This document shows, in pieces, positions 40,968 through 50,455 of a DNA stretch of 64,000 nucleotides. The position numbers and the translations under genes were made by a program. Origin of the DNA: Polynucleobacter sp. HIN7 (GTDB lineage Bacteria; Pseudomonadota; Gammaproteobacteria; Burkholderiales; Burkholderiaceae); assembly GCF_030297595.1 (NCBI RefSeq), contig NZ_AP028138.1, positions 1,550,001 through 1,614,000 of the forward strand, in the 5' to 3' direction. Numbering within the stretch: position 1 is the stretch's first letter; every line of letters starts with the position of its first letter. The notes beneath the pieces are model-generated. The model did no database searches and was not told the origin of the DNA. It was given only the letters and a program-made list of their open reading frames with translations.

Positions 40968-42068
40968 TTAACCACGAACCTTGCTGTGATAGGCTGCTTC
41001 ACTATAGACTGCCCAGGCATCATATTTTTTCTTGTAGGCAAAATAGGAGTCATGAACCTTCTTGGTCATCGGATCCTTTGCAGCTTCCTCGTTCAGAATC
41101 TTCATGGTTTCATCACGCATTGCTTTGACTACAGAGTCTGGTAATTGCAAGGCTTGAACACCTTGCTTCTTAACCAAATCCTCCATAGCGTCTGCGTTAT
41201 TTTTCTGACACCATGCTTCACCAATCACATTACAGGCCGCTGCAGCATTGGTAACAACTTCCTGCAGATCTTTTGGTAGCTTCATCCAAGCTGCTTTATT
41301 GATGAGTAGCTCAGACGTAGTTGCGGGCTCATGCCAGCCAGTGGTGTAGTAAAACTTGGCGGCTTTTTGCAAACCTAAGCGACGATCTTGGAATGGTCCT
41401 ACAAATTCAGCAGCATCAATTACGCCGCGCTCAAGTGCGGGGAAGATTTCACCGGCGGGTAGCACCTTCACATCAACACCTAATTTGGCATAGACTTTGC
41501 CAGCTAATCCAGGAATACGCATCTTCAAACCCTTGAGATCGGCTACAGAATTAATTTTTTTCTTAAACCAACCCGTCATTTGAACGCCAGTATTACCGCA
41601 AGCCATGGCCACCATTCCAAACGGTGCATAGACTTCGTTCCACAGGTCATTGCCACCGCCGTCATAGAGCCAGCCATTCATACCCTGAAAGTTAAGACCA
41701 AATGGCACTGCCGTGAAATATTGGGCAGCTGCTGTTTTACCAGTCCAGAAATAAGCATTTGCGTGATTCATCTCAACTGTACCCGCACGCACTGCATCAA
41801 AACCCTCAAACGCTGGGATCAGCTCGCCTGCACCGAATACCTGAATACGTAAACGACCACCAGACATTTCCAGAATGCGCTTCGCTAAATCAGTAGCGCT
41901 ACCTGGACCATCCATATAAAAGGGTGCGCCTTTTGGATAGGCGCTGGTCATCTTCCAATTAAAGGTTTGTGCAGACTGAGCCTTTACAATTGCAGGCGCA
42001 GCAAGTGCGGCGCCAGCAACACCGGCACCTAAACTTTTGGTTAAAAACTTACGACGGCTTGAACTCAT
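40968..42068 (-). CDS. dctP: TRAP transporter periplasmic substrate-binding protein (TakP-like)
   Basis: Secreted binding protein of 366 residues with a Tat signal MSSSRRKFLTKSLGAGVAG containing SRRKFL, cleaved near VKAQ. The mature part shows FNWKMTSAYPKGAPFY, GELIPAFEGFDAVRAGTVEM, GLKMRIPGLAGKVYAKLGV, RGVIDAAEFVGPFQD and TTGWHEPATTSEL, close to the TakP/lactate-binding class that takes 2-oxo- or 2-hydroxyacids. AAGGAG precedes the ATG. It leads the four-gene operon. Specificity inferred only. Confidence 0.88.
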   Translation of the reverse strand: MSSSRRKFLTKSLGAGVAGAALAAPAIVKAQSAQTFNWKMTSAYPKGAPFYMDGPGSATDLAKRILEMSGGRLRIQVFGAGELIPAFEGFDAVRAGTVEMNHANAYFWTGKTAAAQYFTAVPFGLNFQGMNGWLYDGGGNDLWNEVYAPFGMVAMACGNTGVQMTGWFKKKINSVADLKGLKMRIPGLAGKVYAKLGVDVKVLPAGEIFPALERGVIDAAEFVGPFQDRRLGLQKAAKFYYTTGWHEPATTSELLINKAAWMKLPKDLQEVVTNAAAACNVIGEAWCQKNNADAMEDLVKKQGVQALQLPDSVVKAMRDETMKILNEEAAKDPMTKKVHDSYFAYKKKYDAWAVYSEAAYHSKVRG

Positions 42069-42280
42069 TTATTTTCTCCTTAGTTATAAAATTCCAAATA
42101 ATGTGTTGCGATGACATGAAGTACTTAATTCAAGCAAGACACCAGAATTTAGTAATTTCTTGCAAAGTAAAATGTATCGAGAAAAATTAGGTGTGCACTA
42201 GACCTATTCCCTAAAGTAGTGCGTTAATTCTTTAATTTGGGGAATCTATTCCTCGTTTTAGTTCAAAGGAAAGTATTGCT

Positions 42281-43879
42281 ATGCAACCAAAATGGGGTAT
42301 CCGTGGAATGGCCGTTGCGCCTCACTCACTCGCTTCTCAATCAGCGCTTGCAGTTCTTAGGGAGGGCGGCAATGCTTTAGAGGCCATGATTTCGGCAGCC
42401 GCCACCATTGCAGTGGTTTATCCGCATATGAATTCGATTGGCGGAGATTCTTTTTGGGTAATTCATGCGCCTGGTAAGGCCATGGGAGGCATTGATGCTT
42501 GCGGAGGCGCCGCTGGATTAGCAACTCGCTCGTGGTATCAGGAGCACGGAATCAAAGGTGCAATTCCATTTCGTGGGCCTGTTGCAGCCAATACGGTTGC
42601 AGGCACCATTTCAGGATGGGGGGCGGCTTTTGAACTCTCTAAAAAGAGTTTAGGCGGCAGATTACCCTTATCTCGATTGCTCGAAGATGCGATTCACTAC
42701 GCCGAGCATGGTGTTCCAGTAACGCATAGTCAGTCTGCCCTCACTGAGAAAAAACGGCTTGAGCTTAGTCCGCAACCTGGATTCTCAGAGACGTTTTTAG
42801 TAAAAGGTAAGTCTCCAGCAACTGGCAGTGTGTTTTATCAAAAGCGCCTTGCAAATACTTTGCGTCAGATCGCCAAAAAAGGTACGAATGATTATTACCG
42901 CGGTGAACTCGCTGAGTTGATTGCAAAAGAACTCAAACAATTGGGTAGTCCACTGCGCCTCGATGATCTACAACGCCACCATGCAAAATTGATCAACCCC
43001 TTGCACCTAGCTCATAGTTTGGCAGATGTATACAACATGACGCCCCCAACTCAAGGGGTGGTATCGCTGATGATTCTGGGTATTTTGGATCAACTCAAAC
43101 TCAAACAATTTGCAGTCGATAGTCCAGAGTATGTACATCACTGTGTAGAGGCCACTAAACAAGCCTTCAAGATTCGTGATCAACACATTACGGATCCTGC
43201 ATATATGCAAAAGCATGCTCAAGAATTTTTATCGCCTAGCTTTTTAAAAACACTCGCCAACAAAGTCGATCGTCAACGCGCCCTACCCTGGGGTGCCGGT
43301 AGAGGGCCTGCGGACACGATTTGGATGGGCGTGATTGATGGTGAGGGCCGTTGCGTTTCGTTTATCCAAAGTATTTATCATGAGTTTGGCTCCGGAATTG
43401 TTTTACCGAAAACAGGCATTAACTGGCAAAACCGTGGTTGCAGCTTTTCACTAGACCCTAAAGCGCTCAATGCCCTAGAGCCTTACCGCAAACCATTTCA
43501 TACTTTGAATCCTGCCCTAGCATTATTTAGAGATGGTCGGTCTATGGTTTACGGAACCATGGGAGGTGATGGCCAACCACAAACCCAGTGCGCAGTATTT
43601 ACCCGAACTGCCATCTATGGGCTTGATCCACAAGATGCGATTAGCCGTCCTCGCTGGCTATTAGGACGCACTTGGGGACAAACCAGTGATACGCTGAAAT
43701 TGGAATCTCGTTTTGATCCGGCACTAGTTCAACAGCTTCGCGACATGGGGCATGACATTGAGATCCTGGCTGAGCTTGACGAAACGGTGGGACACGCGGG
43801 TTGCATTATTCGTGAGCCATCGGGCATCCTCAAGGGTGGCTGGGATCCAAGAAGTGATGGTGCGGTAGCATCGTTCTGA
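42281..43879 (+). CDS. Gamma-glutamyltransferase family protein
   Basis: Ntn-hydrolase-type protein of 532 residues. The first part matches the GGT large chain: GMAVAPHSLASQSALAVLREGGNALEAMISAAATIAVVYPHMNSIGGDSFWVIH, FRGPVAANTVAGTISGW and THSQSALTE. The small-chain start GPADTIWMGVIDGEGRCVSFIQSIYHEFGSG has the putative autoprocessing threonine in DT. The second threonine of classical GGT (TTH) is not present, so it may be an amidohydrolase rather than a glutathione transpeptidase. No signal peptide. AAAGGAAAG precedes the start. It overlaps maiA by one base. Confidence 0.85.
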   Translation: MQPKWGIRGMAVAPHSLASQSALAVLREGGNALEAMISAAATIAVVYPHMNSIGGDSFWVIHAPGKAMGGIDACGGAAGLATRSWYQEHGIKGAIPFRGPVAANTVAGTISGWGAAFELSKKSLGGRLPLSRLLEDAIHYAEHGVPVTHSQSALTEKKRLELSPQPGFSETFLVKGKSPATGSVFYQKRLANTLRQIAKKGTNDYYRGELAELIAKELKQLGSPLRLDDLQRHHAKLINPLHLAHSLADVYNMTPPTQGVVSLMILGILDQLKLKQFAVDSPEYVHHCVEATKQAFKIRDQHITDPAYMQKHAQEFLSPSFLKTLANKVDRQRALPWGAGRGPADTIWMGVIDGEGRCVSFIQSIYHEFGSGIVLPKTGINWQNRGCSFSLDPKALNALEPYRKPFHTLNPALALFRDGRSMVYGTMGGDGQPQTQCAVFTRTAIYGLDPQDAISRPRWLLGRTWGQTSDTLKLESRFDPALVQQLRDMGHDIEILAELDETVGHAGCIIREPSGILKGGWDPRSDGAVASF

Positions 43880-44550
43880 TGAAACCAACTCTGTATAGCT
43901 TCTGGCGCAGCTCTGCCGCCTTTCGGGTGCGGATTGCACTCAATCTAAAAGGGATTGAATATGATGTGATTCCAGTCCACCTTCGCAAGGGCGGCGGAGA
44001 ACAGCTCAAAGATGTTTATCAAGTATTGAACCCAAATGGCTTAGTGCCACTGTATATCGATGCAGGCCTTACCTTGCATCAATCAGCAGCAATCATAGAA
44101 TTTCTCGAAGAAAAGTACCCCACTCCAACTTTGTTGCCAACTAGGGTCGAAGATCGAGCCTGGGTACGAGGTTTGGCACAGGATATCGCCGCTGATATTC
44201 ATCCACTGAATAATCTTCGAGTTCTGCGCTATCTCGTTGGCAAACTTGGGGTTAGCGATGAAGCCCGCTTGGGTTGGTACAACCATTGGCTTGAAAAGGG
44301 TCTCATTGCTCTAGAAAAACGTCTTTCGAATGATCCACGCGTTGGTCAATTCTGCTATGGCGATCAGCCAGGTATGGCTGATGCATTTTTAGTTCCGCAA
44401 GTGTTTAATGCATATGATGCCAAGATAAGTTTTAGTAACTATCCAACTTTGCAGCGTATTACGTATAACTGCATGCAACTCCCCGCATTTTTGAATGCCT
44501 CTTGGGAACATCAAATTGATGCGGAAGGAAAAAATCCAGAGCCTAGCTAG
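43879..44550 (+). CDS. maiA: Maleylacetoacetate isomerase (zeta-class glutathione S-transferase)
   Basis: Cytosolic glutathione-dependent enzyme of tyrosine and gentisate breakdown, isomerising maleylacetoacetate to fumarylacetoacetate. The 223-residue protein has the zeta-GST motif YSFWRSSAAFRVRIALNLKGIEYD, with the catalytic SS, the cis-proline NPNGLVPLYID, glutathione-binding HQSAAIIEFLEEKYP and the C-terminal YGDQPGMADAFLVPQVFNA. Its start overlaps the gamma-glutamyltransferase stop as TGATG. Other GST classes are less likely given the SS motif. Confidence 0.9.
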   Translation: MKPTLYSFWRSSAAFRVRIALNLKGIEYDVIPVHLRKGGGEQLKDVYQVLNPNGLVPLYIDAGLTLHQSAAIIEFLEEKYPTPTLLPTRVEDRAWVRGLAQDIAADIHPLNNLRVLRYLVGKLGVSDEARLGWYNHWLEKGLIALEKRLSNDPRVGQFCYGDQPGMADAFLVPQVFNAYDAKISFSNYPTLQRITYNCMQLPAFLNASWEHQIDAEGKNPEPS

Positions 44551-45475
44551 GCGTCATCCACCACACTAGGATTGATAGGGTAAATAAAGAACCAAGGGTA
44601 GTAATGAGTACGACCCGCGAGATCAAAGAACCATCGGCTCGGTAATACTGAGCCAACATGAATGGGCCCGTACCCGTTGGCAAAGCGCTGACTAATACTG
44701 CCGCATAAACCCAAAATGTCGGTAATCCCAAGATAGGATCAGCTACCACCCAAACGACGAATGGCTGCAAGATCAGTTTTACAAACACAAGGCTCCAAGT
44801 GGTCTTTGCGGGCGCAGCAGTTTTTTGAACCAAAAATAATCCAATCGATACTAAGGCACAGGGGCTAGCTGCAGCCCCTAAAAAACTGACAAACTGGCGC
44901 AGAGGTGCATAAAGCTCTAAGCCGGTAGTCGCCCATAGCGCTCCACAAAATGGGGCAACCAATAAAGGATTGGTGGCTAAGGATTTTCCAACCGTTTGAA
45001 TAATTTCACCAAACGGCTTTTTAGCATGCACCCCGAGCTCAATAAAGATAATCGCTACTGCAAACAGTGCGCACACCACAATCAAGGTGGCAATCACGGC
45101 AGGCCCGAGGCCGCTTTCACCAAATGCGAGGAGTAGCAGCGGAATGCCCATGTAACCAGTGTTCGCATACGAACCACTCAAGCTTTGAAAACTAGCAACG
45201 GTCCAATCTTTAGTTTGAATCCGATAATAAATTAAGAGGGCCAAATAAACCAAAATGGCGCCCGAGCTAAACGCAATAATGAACCCTGGTTGCCATAACT
45301 CCTGCCAGTTACTATGGGCAGTGAAGTCAAACATTTGGGCTGGCAGTGCGAGCCACACCACAAAGCGATTGATTTCGGTTGATGCGTTTGGACTTAACTT
45401 ACCGGTTTTGCCACAAATGTATCCCGCCAAAATTAAGGCGAAGATGGGAATGATGACGTTAAGAACGTGCAGCAA
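44543..45475 (-). CDS. AEC-family (auxin efflux carrier type) transporter
   Basis: Integral membrane protein of 310 residues with about ten spans. It starts MLHVLNVIIPIFALILAGYICGK and shows ASTEINRFVVWLALPAQMFDF, YANTGYMGIPLLLLAFGESG, NPLLVAPFCGALWATTGL and SALPTGTGPFMLAQYY. Bacterial members export or import organic acids such as malate or malonate. The substrate is unknown. It ends in an 8-bp overlap with the convergent maiA and is 7 bp downstream of the carbonic-anhydrase-like gene. Confidence 0.88.
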   Translation of the reverse strand: MLHVLNVIIPIFALILAGYICGKTGKLSPNASTEINRFVVWLALPAQMFDFTAHSNWQELWQPGFIIAFSSGAILVYLALLIYYRIQTKDWTVASFQSLSGSYANTGYMGIPLLLLAFGESGLGPAVIATLIVVCALFAVAIIFIELGVHAKKPFGEIIQTVGKSLATNPLLVAPFCGALWATTGLELYAPLRQFVSFLGAAASPCALVSIGLFLVQKTAAPAKTTWSLVFVKLILQPFVVWVVADPILGLPTFWVYAAVLVSALPTGTGPFMLAQYYRADGSLISRVVLITTLGSLFTLSILVWWMTPS

Positions 45476-45482
45476 TGAAAAC

Positions 45483-46007
45483 CTAGGAAATTTTCTTGAG
45501 GGTTTTGCGATAACGGGCAGCGTTCTCGACGTAATGTGAGGAGATGCGATTCATCTCAGCAATCTGCTCCGGACTCAGCGTTTTCACCGCTTTCGCTGGC
45601 GTTCCAATAATCAGAGAGCCATCTGGAAATTCTTTGCCTTCGGTAACTAAGGCTCCCGCACCGACTAAGCAATTTTTACCAATCTTGGCGCCATTGAGGA
45701 CGATGGCATTAATTCCAATGAGACTACCATCACCAATCGTGCAGCCATGCACCATCGCCTGATGACCAATGGATACATTCTCACCTAAGGTGAGTGGCCA
45801 ACCATAGTCAGAGTGCAAAACCGCAGAATCTTGAATATTGGTACCAGCTCCAATCCGAATCGGCTCGTTATCGCCCCGGATCACCACGCGCGGCCAGACA
45901 TTGGCATTTTTTCCAAGATGAACTCGGCCAATGACCTCAGCCGAGTCTGCAACCCATGCCCCTTCTGCTAACTCCGGGGAAATACCATCCAATTCATATA
46001 TCGCCAT
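45483..46007 (-). CDS. Gamma-class carbonic anhydrase-like protein
   Basis: Left-handed beta-helix protein of 174 residues. The hexapeptide-repeat pattern is visible in GRVHLGKNANVWPRVVIRGDNEPIRIGAGTNIQDSAVLHS and LIGINAIVLNGAKIGKNCLVGAGALV. The zinc ligands of gamma-CA are in LHSDYGWPLTLGENVSIGHQAMVHGC (three histidines). Enzymatic activity is not assured because many homologues (YrdA, PaaY) are not carbonic anhydrases. AEC-transporter gene follows on the same strand. Confidence 0.88.
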   Translation of the reverse strand: MAIYELDGISPELAEGAWVADSAEVIGRVHLGKNANVWPRVVIRGDNEPIRIGAGTNIQDSAVLHSDYGWPLTLGENVSIGHQAMVHGCTIGDGSLIGINAIVLNGAKIGKNCLVGAGALVTEGKEFPDGSLIIGTPAKAVKTLSPEQIAEMNRISSHYVENAARYRKTLKKIS

Positions 46008-46030
46008 GCTTTCATTATAGTGAGGCCAAA

Positions 46031-47233
46031 TTACCAGTTTGACTCCCGATCTGGAGTGGCGGAAATTTTATGAATACTAAGATCGGCCCCATCAAATTCA
46101 TCCTCTTGAGACATTCGAATCCCAACCGATGCTTTAAGAATTCCATAAACTATAAAACCGCCGATTAGAGCAACCGCTACCCCTAATAAGCTACCGATTA
46201 ACTGAGCAATAACATTGACTCCGCCAAGTCCACCTAAGGCTGTGAGACCAAATATACCTGCAGCGATACCGCCCCACAAACCGCATAAGCCGTGTAATGG
46301 CCAAACACCAAGCACGTCGTCGATCTTCCAACGATTCTGTACTTTGGTAAACATATAGACAAATAAAGCGCCCGCAACTAATCCCACGATAAGTGCCCCT
46401 AGAGGATGCATCAAATCGGAGCCAGCACACACTGCCACTAAACCAGCTAAAGGCCCGTTATAAGAGAACCCTGGATCATTGCGCCCTACAAACCACGCTG
46501 CAATGGTTCCACCAACCATAGCCATTAGAGAATTAAGAGCAACTAAACCACTGACCTTATCAATCGTCTGTGCGCTCATGACGTTAAACCCAAACCATCC
46601 CACTGTCAAAATCCATGCCCCAAGAGCTAAGAATGGGATGCTTGAAGGTGGATGCGCTGCAATTTGACCTTCCTTAGAATATCGCCCACGTCGAGCACCC
46701 AGCAAAATGACTGCTGGTAAAGCGAGCCAACCACCAACTGCATGAACCACAATCGAGCCGGCAAAATCATGAAACTCATCACCTGTGAGATTTTTAATCC
46801 AACCTTGTATTCCATAATGTTGGTTCCAAACAATGCCCTCAAAGAAAGGATATATAAAACCAACAATCACAAAGGTAGCAATCAATTGCGGATTAAACTT
46901 GGCACGCTCGGCAATGCCGCCAGAAATAATTGCTGGAATCGCTGCGGCAAAAGTTAATAAGAAGAAAAACTTTACAAGCTCAAAGCCGCTTTTTTGAGAG
47001 AGTAACTCTGCACTTGAAAAAAAGTTGACTCCGTAAGCAATGCTGTAGCCAATAAAAAAATAAGCAATGGTGGAGATCGAAAAATCAATAAGGATTTTGA
47101 TCAGTGCATTGACTTGATTTTTCTTACGCACAGTTCCAAGTTCCAAAAATGCAAACCCCGCATGCATTGCCAAAACCATAATTGCGCCCATCAAAATGAA
47201 AAGGACATCGGCCCCAGATTTCATCGCATCCAT
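46031..47233 (-). CDS. amtB: Ammonium transporter AmtB
   Basis: Trimeric inner-membrane ammonium channel, 400 residues, with eleven or so spans. The twin-histidine pore residues are in FAGSIVVHAVGGWLALPA and WPLHGLCGLWGG, and the conserved aspartate in FHDFAGS. No glnK accompanies it, although GlnK is the usual gate partner and is usually adjacent. A perfect NtrC-type dyad lies 70-86 bp upstream at 47303-47319, supporting nitrogen-limitation control. The C-terminus is rather acidic (SQEDEFDGADLS). Confidence 0.93.
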   Translation of the reverse strand: MDAMKSGADVLFILMGAIMVLAMHAGFAFLELGTVRKKNQVNALIKILIDFSISTIAYFFIGYSIAYGVNFFSSAELLSQKSGFELVKFFFLLTFAAAIPAIISGGIAERAKFNPQLIATFVIVGFIYPFFEGIVWNQHYGIQGWIKNLTGDEFHDFAGSIVVHAVGGWLALPAVILLGARRGRYSKEGQIAAHPPSSIPFLALGAWILTVGWFGFNVMSAQTIDKVSGLVALNSLMAMVGGTIAAWFVGRNDPGFSYNGPLAGLVAVCAGSDLMHPLGALIVGLVAGALFVYMFTKVQNRWKIDDVLGVWPLHGLCGLWGGIAAGIFGLTALGGLGGVNVIAQLIGSLLGVAVALIGGFIVYGILKASVGIRMSQEDEFDGADLSIHKISATPDRESNW

Positions 47234-47302
47234 TAATACCCCTATTTTTGTAAGTGAATTTTCGGTATTATGTTTTGAAGTGGGGCAATATGATCAAAAT
47301 TT

Positions 47303-47319
47303 TGCACCCTTTCGGTGCA
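47303..47319. promoter_or_regulatory. NtrC-type binding site upstream of amtB
   Basis: TGCACC-N5-GGTGCA (47303-47308 and 47314-47319) matches the NtrC half-site consensus exactly, with CTTTC as spacer. It lies 70-86 bp upstream of the amtB start and 26-42 bp upstream of the divergent Rap1a-like gene. I could not find a convincing GG-N10-GC sigma-54 element on either side. As a hairpin it might also be a weak terminator, but the divergent arrangement and consensus match favour an operator. Confidence 0.7.
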
Positions 47320-47344
47320 AATTATGTTTTTTAAGGGACTAACA

Positions 47345-47701
47345 ATGAAAAAACTGTTTCTATTACTTGGATTAGGTGTATCTTTTTTAAGCACCCCAGC
47401 CATGGCTGAAAACAAAGCCTTAAGTACCCAAGAGCTCGTGAAGTACTGTCAGCTTCCTGCTAGCTCAGAATTTCGATCCTTTTGTGTTGGCTACTCAACT
47501 GCGATTTACGATACCTACCTCGTAACCCGCCATCCAACGAATGCCAAACCGTTTATCTGCCTAAAGCAACCGGCACCCCCGATTGATGCAGTGATTGCCG
47601 ATTACGTCAATTGGGCAAAGCAAAATCAGCAATATGCTAATACACCTGCAGCCGATAGCGCATTGCGTTACCTTGCTGGTCGCTTTCCTTGTGGCAAATA
47701 A
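47345..47701 (+). CDS. Rap1a/Tai-like secreted protein
   Basis: Exported protein of 118 residues. Signal peptide MKKLFLLLGLGVSFLSTPAM cleaves near AMAEN. The mature part resembles the Rap1a/Tai immunity family: ELVKYCQLPASSEFRSFCVGYSTAIYDTYL, PFICLKQPAPPIDAVIADYVNWAKQN, and SALRYLAGRFPCG, with four cysteines that can pair. Rap1a is a type VI secretion amidase immunity protein in Serratia, but no effector or secretion genes are near, so it may have another envelope role. AAGGGA precedes the ATG. Confidence 0.72.
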   Translation: MKKLFLLLGLGVSFLSTPAMAENKALSTQELVKYCQLPASSEFRSFCVGYSTAIYDTYLVTRHPTNAKPFICLKQPAPPIDAVIADYVNWAKQNQQYANTPAADSALRYLAGRFPCGK

Positions 47702-47726
47702 TCATTTCATTTAGGAGAACTTGATC

Positions 47727-48032
47727 ATGAAAAAATCATTACCCATCATTCTTGGTTCCGCATTGTTGATTACAGGTTGCTCCAATATGGATACCACCCA
47801 ACAGCGCACCTTATCGGGTGGCGCAATCGGTGCTACCGCTGGAGCGGTTGGTGCCGCAATCTTCCATGGCAACCCCATTTGGGGTGCAGTCGGTGGAGCT
47901 GCAGTTGGTGCAGCCTCTGGCTACGTGTATGACATGTACGAAAAAGACAAGCAAGCCCAATACAACAAAGGCTATCAAGCCGGTAAGGCAAGCTCTACCA
48001 ACTCGAATAGCTCCTCATCAAGCTCAAAGTAA
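47727..48032 (+). CDS. Glycine-zipper lipoprotein
   Basis: Lipoprotein of 101 residues. Signal MKKSLPIILGSALLITGC ends in the lipobox LITGC. The mature part has a glycine-zipper segment LSGGAIGATAGAVGAAIFHGNPIWGAVGGAAVGAASGYVYDMYEKDK, typical of small outer-membrane-associated lipoproteins. The C-terminus is serine-rich (NSNSSSSSSK). AGGAG precedes the ATG. It follows the Rap1a-like gene by 25 bp and overlaps the convergent OsmC gene by 9 bp. Function unknown. Confidence 0.85.
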   Translation: MKKSLPIILGSALLITGCSNMDTTQQRTLSGGAIGATAGAVGAAIFHGNPIWGAVGGAAVGAASGYVYDMYEKDKQAQYNKGYQAGKASSTNSNSSSSSSK

Positions 48033-48410
48033 CTCAGTATTAATTTCAATAGTGCCAATAAGTGCCTTGTGAACAGGGCATTTATTGGCAATCTCAAGTA
48101 ATCGCTCTGATTGCTCGGCATCAGTGATGCCTACAAGCTTGATTGAACGCTTGAATTTCTCGATCTCGTTTTCTCGCTCGATATCTACCGTCACAATTGC
48201 ATCTTGTAGATCCCAGGATTTCCTCTGGGCATACATTTTTAGGGTCATGCCTGTGCAGGCAGCTAAGGCAGCGCCTAAATATTCATGTGGCGATGGTCCT
48301 GCAGAATCACCGCCCTTGTCTTTTGCAACATCCGAGACAAAATGATCATTGCCTACCTCTAGGGTCTGCTGAAAATTACCACTACCAAATCGAGATACCA
48401 CCGCTCTCAT
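48024..48410 (-). CDS. OsmC-family peroxiredoxin-like protein
   Basis: Cytosolic protein of 128 residues in the OsmC/Ohr family. The N-terminal RFGSGNFQQTLEVGNDHFVSD is followed by GPSPHEYLGAALAACTGMTLKMYAQRKSWDL, with a first cysteine in AACTGM, and the second cysteine in ANKCPVHKALIG. The two cysteines would reduce organic hydroperoxides or bind lipids. Between ATG 48410 and TTG 48416 the ATG is preferred. It is the last gene downstream of htpG on the minus strand, 10 bp away. Substrate unknown. Confidence 0.85.
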   Translation of the reverse strand: MRAVVSRFGSGNFQQTLEVGNDHFVSDVAKDKGGDSAGPSPHEYLGAALAACTGMTLKMYAQRKSWDLQDAIVTVDIERENEIEKFKRSIKLVGITDAEQSERLLEIANKCPVHKALIGTIEINTELL

Positions 48411-48420
48411 ACCCAATCCT

Positions 48421-50319
48421 TTATGCCAAAAGCATTTGATTAATACGTTTTACAAATCCAGCAGGGTCCTGTAATTGACCCCCTTCTGCAAGCAATGCTT
48501 GATCAAACAAAATGGTTGCCCAATCATCAAATTGCTTATCTTCATATTTTAATTTGAGAACTAGCGGGTGCTGCGGATTGATTTCTAAAATCGGTTTACT
48601 ATCCGGGGCCTGTTGGCCTGCGGCTTTGAGCATTCGTAATAAATTTGCGGAGAGCTCATGCTCATCAGCAACTAAGCACGCTGGCGAATCAGTCAGGCGC
48701 AACGTAACCCGCACATCCTTCACTTTGCTATCAAGGGATTTTTTCATACGCTCAATCAAATCCTTGTACTGCTCTTCGGTTTCCTTTTGCTCCTTTTTCT
48801 CGGCCTCATCGGCCAAGGCACCCAGATCAAGCCCGCCTTTTGCAACCGATACCAAGGCCTTGCCGTCAAACTCATGGAAATACGACAGCATCCACTCATC
48901 GACTCGATCCGATAGCAGCAGAACCTCAACCCCTTTTTTCTTGAAAATCTCTAAGTGAGGGCTGTTCTTGGCAGCAGTATAGGATTCACCGGTAACGTAA
49001 TAAATCTTGTCTTGCCCCTCCTTCATACGACTCACATAGTCAGCAAGCGCAACTGTTTGCTCGGCAGAATCAGTGTGCGTACTAGCAAAGCGCGCTAATT
49101 TCGCAATTCGCTCTTGATTACCAACATCCTCTCCGATCCCTTCTTTGAGAACCTGACCAAACTCTTGCCAAAACTGAGCATATAGCTCTTTTTTAGCAGT
49201 ATCCTCACTATTAGCCAACTCCTCGAGCATCGTTAAAACTCGCTTGGTTGAGCTCTCACGGATAGTTTTGACATCACGTGACTCTTGTAAGATTTCACGA
49301 GAAACATTAAGTGGCAAATCAGCCGAATCAATCACACCCGTGACAAAGCGAAGGTACATAGGCATTAGCTGTTCAGCGTCATCCATGATGAAGACGCGTT
49401 TGACATATAGTTTGATGCCATTGCGCTTATTGCGATCCCACAGGTCAAAATTGGCTTTCTTGGGAATAAATAAGAGTTGAGTGAACTCACTGCGTCCCTC
49501 AACTCGATTGTGCGAGTATGTTAGGGGGTCTTCAAAGTCATGGGAAATATGTTTATAGAACTCCTTGTACTGCTCGTCCGTAATTTCTGACTTTGGTCTG
49601 GCCCACAAGGCGGTCGCTTGATTGATGGTCTCAAACTCATCTTTTGTAACCTGCTCTTTCTTTTCTTCATCCCATTCCTCCTTCTGCATCTGAATTGGTA
49701 AAGAAATGTGATCCGAATACTTGCGAATAATAGATTTCAATTTCCAAGAGGAAAGCAACTCGTCTTCGCCTTCACGCAAGTGTAAGGTGATCGAGGTACC
49801 ACGCTCTGGACGATTGATGGTTTCAATCGTGAACTCCCCAGCGCCCTGGGATTCCCAACGCACACCTTCGGATGCGGGCAAACCAGCCCGTCGTGTTTCC
49901 ACGATGATGTTATCAGCCACGATAAATGCCGAATAGAAGCCAACACCAAACTGACCAATCAGAGCGGCATCCTTTTGCTGATCGCCAGAGAGTTTTGTAA
50001 AGAACTCCTTAGTACCCGAACGGGCAATGGTTCCGAGATTGGCGATTACCTCATCCCGGCTCATACCAATTCCGTTATCACTGATGGTGATGGTTCTGGC
50101 TTCTTTATTGAAGCTAATTTTGATCTTTAACTCTGGATCAGACTCATACCAATCCGGATGGTTCATCGCCTCAAAGCGTAGCTTGTCAGCAGCATCTGAA
50201 GCGTTTGAAATGAGCTCTCGCAAAAAGATTTCCTTGTTGGAATACAAGGAATGGATCATTAACTGCAAAAGTTGTTTTACTTCGGCTTGAAAGCCAAGGG
50301 TTTCTTTAACTGCACTCAT
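48421..50319 (-). CDS. htpG: Molecular chaperone HtpG (Hsp90)
   Basis: ATP-dependent chaperone of 632 residues. The N domain has [46 protein letters not shown] and GVGFYSAF. The middle and C-terminal dimerisation domains follow. ATG 50319 is chosen since AGAGGA precedes it and an upstream frame to 50385 would overlap the RpoH promoter. It is preceded by a heat-shock promoter at 50359-50386 and is divergent from miaB. Confidence 0.97.
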   Translation of the reverse strand: MSAVKETLGFQAEVKQLLQLMIHSLYSNKEIFLRELISNASDAADKLRFEAMNHPDWYESDPELKIKISFNKEARTITISDNGIGMSRDEVIANLGTIARSGTKEFFTKLSGDQQKDAALIGQFGVGFYSAFIVADNIIVETRRAGLPASEGVRWESQGAGEFTIETINRPERGTSITLHLREGEDELLSSWKLKSIIRKYSDHISLPIQMQKEEWDEEKKEQVTKDEFETINQATALWARPKSEITDEQYKEFYKHISHDFEDPLTYSHNRVEGRSEFTQLLFIPKKANFDLWDRNKRNGIKLYVKRVFIMDDAEQLMPMYLRFVTGVIDSADLPLNVSREILQESRDVKTIRESSTKRVLTMLEELANSEDTAKKELYAQFWQEFGQVLKEGIGEDVGNQERIAKLARFASTHTDSAEQTVALADYVSRMKEGQDKIYYVTGESYTAAKNSPHLEIFKKKGVEVLLLSDRVDEWMLSYFHEFDGKALVSVAKGGLDLGALADEAEKKEQKETEEQYKDLIERMKKSLDSKVKDVRVTLRLTDSPACLVADEHELSANLLRMLKAAGQQAPDSKPILEINPQHPLVLKLKYEDKQFDDWATILFDQALLAEGGQLQDPAGFVKRINQMLLA

Positions 50320-50358
50320 TAGTAAGCGTCCTCTTTGGTCTTGATTTCGATTGCTTTT

Positions 50359-50386
50359 ATATTGGGGCACCTTAAGCGATTTCAAG
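50359..50386 (-). promoter_or_regulatory. RpoH (sigma-32) promoter of htpG
   Basis: Read on the minus strand: CTTGAAA (50386-50380), 12-nt spacer, CCCCAATAT (50367-50359). This closely matches the sigma-32 consensus CTTGAAA-N11-16-CCCCATNT. It starts 40 bp before the chosen htpG ATG. Heat induction is the established pattern for htpG. Confidence 0.82.
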
Positions 50387-50455
50387 AGCCTAAATCGTAG
50401 CGATAATCGCCTACAATAGGGGTCTTGCCCCCAGCTATAAACCTGAGATCGGCGT

